In this document: positions 8,276 to 14,800 of the stretch, piece by piece | Layout: each line of letters starts with the position of its first letter | How positions within the stretch are numbered: the first letter of the stretch is position 1 | From: CAZZEX01 sp964653285 | GTDB taxonomy: Bacteria > Chloroflexota > Anaerolineae > B4-G1 | DNA: 19,478 bases | NCBI GenBank assembly: GCA_964653285.1 | Contig: CAZZEX010000095.1 | Coordinates: 1 to 19,478, forward strand | Direction of reading: 5' to 3' | Notes under the pieces: model-generated | Database searches by the model: none | What the model was told of the DNA's origin: nothing | What the model saw: the letters and a program-made list of their open reading frames with translations, nothing else | Made by a program: the position numbers and the translations under genes

Positions 8276-8307
8276 AGGCAAATCTCCATAGTGCAACAAA
8301 CAGCAGT

Positions 8308-8338
8308 ATCATAGCGCGGCCAAGCCGCAAGTTTGCAA
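8308..8338 (-). promoter_or_regulatory. Candidate gyrA promoter
   Basis: On the minus strand TATGAT (8308-8313) is 5 of 6 to the -10 consensus. The best -35 is TTGCAA (8333-8338) with a long 19-base spacer, so the pair is weak. A 5-bp hairpin GCGGC-CAA-GCCGC (8316-8328) sits between the two boxes and could be an operator or chance. Confidence 0.4.
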
Positions 8339-8437
8339 GTAGCAGATCATGATTCTCGCGGACAACGCAAATGTTGCCGGGTAATACTATACGTTAAGCG
8401 TGGATTTCTGTCAATCGCGGGTTGCGGGTTGGTGGGG

Positions 8438-8443
8438 TACAAT
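8438..8443 (+). promoter_or_regulatory. Candidate -10 box before the MFS stub
   Basis: TACAAT within GGGGTACAATGGGG, 18 bases before ATG 8461, is 5 of 6 to the -10 consensus. No clear -35 is seen. Its presence suggests that the truncated gene kept its original promoter. Confidence 0.4.
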
Positions 8444-8460
8444 GGGGGGCAGGAGAGCGG

Positions 8461-8808
8461 ATGGGCAGAGGAGCGGGGGGGCAGGGAAGCAGGGTGCGCC
8501 GCAGTTTCGTCCTGGGTGTGCTGAGCGGCGCGCTCTTGGGGTTCAGCCAGGCTCTGATTGACCCGGCGCTGATGCTGACCTGGTTCGTCAGCGAACTCAC
8601 CCGGTCGAGTTTTCTGATCGGGCTGGTTGTGCCTTTGGCCAACGCGGGCTGGTGCCTGCCCCAGATGTTCATCTCCGGCTACCTTCAGAGCCGCCCGCGC
8701 AAGTTGCCTTTCTACATCGCGATGGGCGCGGTGCGCCTCGTCTGTTGGGCAGCGCTGGCTGGTCTGACCTGGTTTGTAAGCGACCGGGGAATGATAAGTC
8801 CCAAGTGA
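8461..8808 (+). pseudogene. N-terminal stub of an MFS transporter
   Basis: The frame is 115 residues long, with AGGAG (8451-8455) 5 bases before the ATG. It reads as the first three membrane helices of a major facilitator: a helix from RRSFVLGVLSGALLGF, a second from FLIGLVVPLANAGWCLPQMF, the cytoplasmic GYLQSRPRKLP loop typical between helices 2 and 3, and a third helix. Full-length members have about 12 helices and 400 or more residues. The frame stops after ISPK, 8 bases before the stop codon of the convergent FAD gene, so about three quarters of the transporter is gone. Promoter, ribosome site and start remain intact, so a short membrane peptide could still be made, but transport is not expected. 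Confidence 0.65.
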
Positions 8809-8816
8809 GTGAGGAG

Positions 8817-10190
8817 TCAGTTTCTTAGTATCGCCCGCGCCGCCATTAAGCCCGAGGCCGAAGCCTGCACCAGCCCACGCGTGATGCCCGCTCCATCGCC
8901 GCAAGCGTACAGCCCGTCTACCTCCGTCTCCAACTCCAGCGTCAGTCTGAGGCGGTTGGAGTAGAACTTGACCTCGACCCCGTAGAGCAGCGTGTGACGC
9001 GAGCACACGCCCGGTGTCACCTGATCCAGCGCGTGCAGCATCTCCAGGATGTTGACGACGTGGCGATAGGGCAGTACCAATCCCAGGTCTCCCGGTGTGG
9101 CGCTCTTGAGCGTGGGGTTGACGAGCGAACGGCTCAGCCGCTGTTCGTTGGTGCGGCGGCCAGCCTCCAGGTCGCCCAGCCGTTGCACCAGCACGCCGCC
9201 GCTCAAGAGATTCGCCAGCCGGGCGATGGATTGGCCGTAGGCCACCGGGTCGTCGAACGGCTCGGTGAAGTTTTTGCTCACCAGCAGGGCAAAGTTGGTG
9301 TTGGCTGTCTTGCGGTCGGCGTAGGAGTGGCCGTTGACCGTGACCACGTTGCCCGCGTGCTCCAGCGTGACCTCACCGTAGGGGCAAACGCAGAAGGTGC
9401 GCACCAGGTCATCGAAGGCACGTGAGTAGTACAGGAACTTGAACTCGTAGAGCAGGTGGGTGAGGGGCTCCACTACCTTTGCCGGCAGTTCGACTCGCAC
9501 ACCCAGATCCACGGGGTTACAGGTCAACGCAAGCCCCAACTCACCAGCGATGCGTTTGAGCCATTCGGCCCCCTCCCGTCCCGGCGCTATGACCACTCGC
9601 GGCGCTTCGATCACCTCTCCGCGCTCCGTCTCGATGCCGACGGCGGCCCCATCGTCGGCCAGCACCCTTGCCACCGGCGTGCGCATCCTGACGTGAACCC
9701 CCCGCTCCACCAGGTCTTCGTACATACGTCCCAGGATCTCGGCACTGTGCTCCGTGCCCATGTGACGGATAGGAACCGAGACGAGACGCAGTCCAGCCAA
9801 CATTCTCTCCAACGACTTGTATCCGTTGGTATGCCCGCCGTAGACGTTCTTACTGGCCCCGTATTCTACGTATACGCTGTCCACTTCGTCAATCAACGCT
9901 TGCGCTTGTTGCTCGCCCAGTAACTCACCCAGGTGCCCGCCGGAGGCCGGCGAGAGTGTCAATTTGCCATCGCTGAAAGCCCCTGCCCCACCCCAGCCAG
10001 TCATGATCGCACAGGGCTGGCAATGCGCGCAGTCCTTGCCCTCGCGCGCAGGGCAATGCCGCTCCTCAATGGGGGGACCTTTGTCGAAAATCGCCACGCG
10101 CAGGTCAGACCTGCGGCTCAGTTCGAGCGCAGCGAAGATACCAGCCGGTCCCGCTCCCACAATGATCACGTCGTATTTCTGTTCAGACAT
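8817..10190 (-). CDS. FAD-dependent dehydrogenase (COG2509-like)
   Basis: The protein has 457 residues from MSEQKYDVIIVGAGPAG; an upstream extension of 71 codons is rejected because it lacks homology and crosses this gene's own promoter. The Rossmann FAD site G-x-G-x2-G is at 12-17. A four-cysteine cluster follows (C46-x7-C54-x2-C57-x2-C60), then the GWGGAGAFSDGKL segment typical of COG2509. The C-terminus has a second FAD contact in YACGDGAGITRGLVQASASG. Family knowledge: these proteins are predicted flavin dehydrogenases of unknown substrate. The cysteine spacing would suit an iron-sulfur or zinc centre, which is inference. The gene is convergent with the MFS stub and divergent from hemW. 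Confidence 0.85.
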   Translation of the reverse strand: MSEQKYDVIIVGAGPAGIFAALELSRRSDLRVAIFDKGPPIEERHCPAREGKDCAHCQPCAIMTGWGGAGAFSDGKLTLSPASGGHLGELLGEQQAQALIDEVDSVYVEYGASKNVYGGHTNGYKSLERMLAGLRLVSVPIRHMGTEHSAEILGRMYEDLVERGVHVRMRTPVARVLADDGAAVGIETERGEVIEAPRVVIAPGREGAEWLKRIAGELGLALTCNPVDLGVRVELPAKVVEPLTHLLYEFKFLYYSRAFDDLVRTFCVCPYGEVTLEHAGNVVTVNGHSYADRKTANTNFALLVSKNFTEPFDDPVAYGQSIARLANLLSGGVLVQRLGDLEAGRRTNEQRLSRSLVNPTLKSATPGDLGLVLPYRHVVNILEMLHALDQVTPGVCSRHTLLYGVEVKFYSNRLRLTLELETEVDGLYACGDGAGITRGLVQASASGLMAARAILRN

Positions 10191-10233
10191 TGTCACGTCC
10201 CGGTGCATAAAAGTCTTGGCTACAGCGGAGCTG

Positions 10234-10262
10234 ATTATGCCACCAAGAAGCCAGTTTGTCCA
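10234..10262 (-). promoter_or_regulatory. Promoter of the FAD dehydrogenase gene
   Basis: On the minus strand TGGACA (10257-10262) and CATAAT (10234-10239) are each 5 of 6 to consensus with a 17-base spacer. Transcription would start about 37 bases before ATG 10190. The site supports that start over the longer frame, because the longer frame would begin upstream of the promoter. Confidence 0.65.
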
Positions 10263-10314
10263 GCGCCGACGACCCGGTGCTGGACGCCTGAGGATAGGCT
10301 CCCACAGGCCGGGG

Positions 10315-10343
10315 TTGACGGACTGGTCGAAGTGTGATACATT
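10315..10343 (+). promoter_or_regulatory. Promoter of hemW
   Basis: TTGACG (10315-10320) and TACATT (10338-10343) are 17 bases apart. The predicted transcription start falls only a few bases before ATG 10355, so the mRNA would be leaderless or nearly so. This fits the absence of a ribosome site there. Confidence 0.5.
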
Positions 10344-10371
10344 AAACCAGAAACATGAAACCCGAAACTTC
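10344..10371. repeat. Heptad tract AAACNNN across the hemW start
   Basis: Four consecutive heptads AAACCAG, AAACATG, AAACCCG and AAACTTC span the hemW initiation region. The second one supplies the ATG start codon itself. Read on the other strand they are GTTT-type heptads related to the tracts at 3472-3492 and 10609-10629. Confidence 0.65.
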
Positions 10372-11608
10372 CTTACACGTGGCACTGTACGTCCATATCC
10401 CATTCTGCCGGGCGCGGTGCGCCTACTGCGACTTCAACACCTACGCCGGGCTGGAGACACTGATCCCGGCCTACGTGGCGGCGGTGTGCCGGGAGATCGA
10501 GGCCGCTGGCGAGCAATTGGGACATCCAATCGTACCGACGATCTACTTCGGCGGCGGAACGCCTTCCTTCCTGCCCCCCGATCTCCTGTCGGAACTCTTT
10601 CACGCCTTACGTTTCACATTTCACGTTCCACGGGATGCCGAAGTCACGCTGGAGGCCAACCCAGGCACAGTGAACCCCGAGGAACTGCGCGGCCTGCAGG
10701 AACTGGGCGTCAACCGGCTCAGCCTGGGGGTCCAGTCAGCCCACGACGACGAACTCCGCCTCCTGGGCCGCACCCACACCTGGGCGCAGGCGGTGGAGAC
10801 AGTGGAGGCCGCGCGAGCCGCGGGCTTCGACAACCTGAACCTGGACTTCATCTTCAGCCTGCCGGGGCAGACGCTGGCCCGCTGGCAGGAGACGCTGGAG
10901 GCGGCCCTGGAACCTGGCCTGGAACCCGAGCACCTCTCTCTCTACGCGCTCTCGGTGGAGGAAGGAACACCGTTGGAGAGACGAATTGCGAGGGGCGAGT
11001 TGCAAGCGCCCGATGAAGACCTGGCGGCGGAGATGTACGAACTGGCGGAGGAGGTGCTGGCGGCGGAAGGGTTCTTTCACTACGAGATCTCGAATTGGGC
11101 GAGAGCGAACCGCAAATCCCAAATCCAAAATCCAAGATCTCAAAAGTGGTGGCCCGAACCCGAGCTGTGGAATCTGAAACCAAAAGCACGCAGTGGGGAC
11201 ATCTGTCCGTCTGTGTGCCGGCACAATCTGACCTACTGGCGCAACGAGCCGTGGTTGGGAGTGGGGGCGGGGGCACATTCCTGGCTGGATAGGCACCGCT
11301 GGGCCAACGTGCGTCATCCACGGGAGTACATCGCGGCGCTGGAGCAGGGCGGCACACCAGTGGCCGAGATGGAAACGATTGACCGGCGGCTGGAGATGGG
11401 GGAGACGATGATGCTGGGGCTGCGGCTGGCGGAGGGAGTGAACGACGCCCGTTTTCGCGCCCGCTTCGGCGCAGGGCTGGAGGTAGCCTTCGGGGAAGAA
11501 CTGGCCCAGTTGCAGGACGTGGGACTACTGGAGTGGGACGGGCACGCGGCGCGGCTGACGGCGCGAGGGCGGCTTCTGGGAAATCAGGTGTTTATATGCT
11601 TTTTTTAA
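10355..11608 (+). CDS. hemW: Radical SAM heme chaperone HemW
   Basis: The protein has 417 residues. The N-terminus ALYVHIPFCRARCAYCDF carries the radical-SAM C18-x3-C22-x2-C25 and, as in HemW rather than HemN, no fourth cysteine after it. GGGTPSF, LEANPGT, GVQS and LNLDFIFSLPGQ follow, and the heme-binding HNxxYW motif is present (H290-W295). Family knowledge: HemW is a heme-trafficking protein that resembles coproporphyrinogen III oxidase. Two stretches come from heptad repeats: residues 85-92 (RFTFHVPR) and a roughly 37-residue insert (251-287) between the NWAR end of the core and the CRHN motif, where relatives usually have a few residues. The start has no ribosome site but a promoter just ahead. 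It is divergent from the FAD gene. Confidence 0.9.
   Translation: MKPETSLHVALYVHIPFCRARCAYCDFNTYAGLETLIPAYVAAVCREIEAAGEQLGHPIVPTIYFGGGTPSFLPPDLLSELFHALRFTFHVPRDAEVTLEANPGTVNPEELRGLQELGVNRLSLGVQSAHDDELRLLGRTHTWAQAVETVEAARAAGFDNLNLDFIFSLPGQTLARWQETLEAALEPGLEPEHLSLYALSVEEGTPLERRIARGELQAPDEDLAAEMYELAEEVLAAEGFFHYEISNWARANRKSQIQNPRSQKWWPEPELWNLKPKARSGDICPSVCRHNLTYWRNEPWLGVGAGAHSWLDRHRWANVRHPREYIAALEQGGTPVAEMETIDRRLEMGETMMLGLRLAEGVNDARFRARFGAGLEVAFGEELAQLQDVGLLEWDGHAARLTARGRLLGNQVFICFF
10609..10629. repeat. Heptad tract inside hemW, ACGTTTC type
   Basis: Three heptads ACGTTTC, ACATTTC and ACGTTCC lie inside the hemW coding region and are read as RFTFHVP, in the loop before the conserved LEANPGT strand. 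Apart from two substitutions they match the tract upstream of the alpha-2-macroglobulin gene, 7 kb away. Confidence 0.65.
11114..11141. repeat. Heptad tract inside hemW, AAATCCC type
   Basis: Four heptads AAATCCC, AAATCCA, AAATCCA and AGATCTC are read as KSQIQNPRS-like residues at the start of the extra segment in HemW. The heptad differs from the ACGTTTC family, so hemW carries two kinds. Confidence 0.65.
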
Positions 11609-11652
11609 CGCGATTTTATGGACTCTCTTACCTTGGCCCGACAGAAATGGGG

Positions 11653-11658
11653 TATAAT
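11653..11658 (+). promoter_or_regulatory. Distal -10 box before the surface protein
   Basis: A perfect TATAAT in GGGGTATAATAG, 45 bases after the hemW stop. No good -35 lies at the right distance (TTGGCC would leave 14 bases). It is a possible distal start for the 11854 gene with a leader of nearly 190 bases. Confidence 0.4.
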
Positions 11659-11729
11659 AGCATTATGTGGCTGTCCACTTGTGCCGCCCTCGCAGACATC
11701 TGCTCGCCAAACTAAAGTGTTGCTTCTTG

Positions 11730-11755
11730 AGGTAGGAGAATAAGGTAGGAGAATA
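11730..11755. repeat. Perfect 13-bp tandem duplication
   Basis: AGGTAGGAGAATA occurs twice head to tail, ending 3 bases before the -35 box at 11759. The copies are identical, which suggests a recent duplication. The place upstream of a -35 would suit a regulator site, though this is inference. Confidence 0.7.
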
Positions 11756-11758
11756 CAG

Positions 11759-11786
11759 TTGCCTTTCTTGCGACTAGTGCTACAAT
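11759..11786 (+). promoter_or_regulatory. Proximal promoter of the surface protein
   Basis: TTGCCT (11759-11764) and TACAAT (11781-11786) are separated by 16 bases. The transcript would begin about 60 bases before ATG 11854. The perfect tandem duplication at 11730-11755 sits directly upstream. Confidence 0.5.
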
Positions 11787-11853
11787 GAAGGATAAGTGTC
11801 AGAATCGGGTTTGGAACACCTTCCCAATTCCAAAAGATGAGTAAGGGGGAGAT

Positions 11854-14800
11854 ATGGGGAGGGTGATGTTCAGGCACAAGCAACACGCACATCTCGTCGG
11901 GCAGGAAAGACGACCCGCCTTCCTATTTGTATATGTAGCGGTACTGTTCTCGTTCTTTATCCCCACGCCAGCCGCCGCCCAGCCTACTGGCTACCAGGAG
12001 TACTACGTCCTGGGCTACGAGGAGCACATCTGGCGGGCATTTCGTGCCATCTACGATGGTGACGATAGCAACATACCCGGCCAGATCTGTTCAACCGTCA
12101 GCCTGGTGGCTACCGCCGACTACCAGGTAGTTTACTACGACCACTGGGAGGACGGCTACGAGGCCGACCTGCTCAACCCCGTTCAGCCCACCACCGAGGT
12201 CTATGGCGACGGCGACACGAGCGACGGAGGAACAGGGAGCGATATCCTGCTCGCTGGCGATGACATCAACCTGACCAGTACCCAGGGCATTGGCGGACCC
12301 ACGGTCATTACCGCTTCCGTGCCCGTCTCCCCCACCCGCGACCGGGCTTACATCCGCTACGACGGCGGCGACCGCATCGTCTCTAGCGGCGGCCCGGTGG
12401 CCCTGACCCACGCCATGTGGCCGTATAACACATCCTGGGCCGGCGGCGCGTGGGAGGTCTACTCCCGGCAAGCCTACGCCGACTCCTACTCCTACCGCCT
12501 GCCCATCGGCGAGGACCTGTATGATTTTGGCGGCGGTGATACTGGTACCTATGGTGACTTTCGTAACGTCTACCTCCAATTGGGAGCCTTTGATGACAAC
12601 ACCACCGTCTTGATTGACAACGGCGCAGGGAATGTGGTCAACCTGACCCTCGACCGGGGACAGACCTATTTCAGCATGGGTTACATCAACTCCACCTCGG
12701 TTCCCCCCATCACCATCAACGCTGGCACCGCCATCCGCTCCAACAAGCCAGTCCAGGTGGGGCTGGTGGCCGGTGCAGATAGTCCCGGCTCGGGCCCCAA
12801 CACAGGGCTTCAGGGCCGCTTCCTGATCGTTCTGCCCGACCGGTTGTGGGGGACGGACTATGTCGTGCCCGTGCCCAGCGGGGACACTGGCGACGAGACC
12901 GAAATCTATCTCTCCAACCCCAACGACTTCCCAATCACAGTCAACGCCTATGACATTGAGACACAAACCAGTTTCGTCATCAGCCCCACGACCTACATCA
13001 GCGCGACGGTGCCCTACTCCCAGAAGAGGGGAGGCTCATACGTGCCCGCGGACTCGGCGGCGCGCTTTACCTCCTCCGATGGAGCCTTTGGCGTCGTCGT
13101 CTGCGCCGACACCTCGGACATCACCTACGACTGGGGCTTTTTTGGCATCCCCGCCAAATACCTCACCCGGGACTACTACATCTCCTGGGCACCCGGGGAC
13201 TACAACACTCCTCCCCAAAACAACGGATCACCGGTATGGATCACACCGCTGGCCGACGGCACCACTCTTTACGTGGACTTTAACAAGGGCCCTGGCGGGC
13301 TGGACGGCGTCGTGGATAAGACCTTTACCCTCGACGTATTGGAGCAGCAGCGCATCTTTGACGCCGACAACGACAACACCGGCATGCACATCTGGGCTAC
13401 GGGCGAGTTCGCCATCGCCTGGGGGGAGGACCCGCGCACGGCTACTCCCCATCCCCCCTACCTGGACCTGGGCCTCACCACAATGCCCCTGCTCCAGCGC
13501 TGGCTGGACCCGGTGCTGACGTTGGACAAGACAGCCAGCCCGACCACCCTGCCGGCCGCCGGCGGAGCCGTGACCTTCACACTGCTGACTCAGGCCTACA
13601 ACGCACCCCTGGTCAACGTGGACATCACCGACACCCTGCCGATTGGTTGGACTTACGTGCCGAACAGTACCCACGTCATCTATCCCAACGGCAACACGGT
13701 AAACCCGGAACCCACGATCAATGATCGGATTCTCTATTGGGACCTCTCAACCAGCCTGGACGCCAGCCAGAGCCTGACCCTCACCTTCCAGGCCCAGATC
13801 ACCAACCCTGACGGCGTGACCGCCAGCGTCAACCGGGGCGAGGCGGTCGGCGAGCACGAGTACTCTGATACGCTCTTTAACCCCAGTGACGAGGCCACTG
13901 TCTACATCAGCCCTCTCAACCTGGTCAAGTCGGTCAGCAGCACAGAGACCGAGATCGGCGATACGTTGGTCTATACCCTCTCCTACGCCAATGTCAGCGA
14001 TTCTACCACCATCACCAACGTAGTGTTGCGTGACGTAGTGCCTATCCGGTACACCACCTTCCAGTTCGCATCTGATGGGGGCATCTACGACGGAGCCAGC
14101 GGCACCATCAGCTGGACGCTGGGTGCGCTTGCACCAGGAACCAGCGGCATTGCAACCTTTACCGTGATGGTGAATGACTTTGTGGAGGACGGCACCGTCA
14201 TCAAGAACGTGGGGTATATCAAGGGCAACCAGGCGGCAGAGGCGGGCAGCAACGTGGCGCGCACCACTGTGCTGGCGCCCGACGTCGAGTTCACCAAGTC
14301 GGGGCCCACCGCCGCTGTGCAAGGGCTGGTGATCACCTATACCCTATCCTACAAGAACGTCGGTGGGGCGCAGGCCACAGGAGTCACGATCCAGGACACT
14401 ATCCCGGTCTCCAGCACCTACGTAACCGGCAGCCTGGCTATCAACACGGGCGACGAGTGGGTCACGCTGAGCGATGCCGCTGGAGACGATCAGGGCGCTT
14501 ACATCGCGCCCACGCTGGTTATCACCCCCGGCACTATCCCTGGCGCCATCGCCGCTGGTGAGGAAGGCTGGATCCGCTACAGCGTACGACTCGATGGCGA
14601 CCTCCCGTCTGGCTCGCTGATCCTGAACTCAGCCACGCTCGACCAGTACCTGGACATCCCCCGCGAGTCCAACCTGGCGGTCACCCGCATCTCCGATCTG
14701 CTGATCAGCAAGGCGGCGGAGCAGGCATTGGTGACGCCGGGCGGCGTGATCTCGTACACCCTGACCTACGAGAACGCCTCGGAGACGACCAACCAGACAG

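Noticed and set aside
7121..8314. Plus-strand open frame (397 codons) opposite gyrA
   Set aside because: It lies fully antisense to an unmistakable GyrA sequence and has no recognisable motif.
10191..10403. 71-codon N-terminal extension of the FAD dehydrogenase
   Set aside because: It would cross the gene's own promoter and the hemW start and shows no homology before MSEQKYDV.
9964..11016. Plus-strand open frame spanning the FAD/hemW junction
   Set aside because: It overlaps both genes out of frame and crosses their divergent promoters.
11605..11892. Minus-strand frame of 95 codons in the gap before the surface protein
   Set aside because: It runs across the proposed promoters and the start of the next gene and has no ribosome site.
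12091..12966. Minus-strand open frame (291 codons) opposite the surface protein
   Set aside because: Antisense shadow of a strongly supported gene; the Val/Gly/Asp-rich product reflects third-position GC bias.
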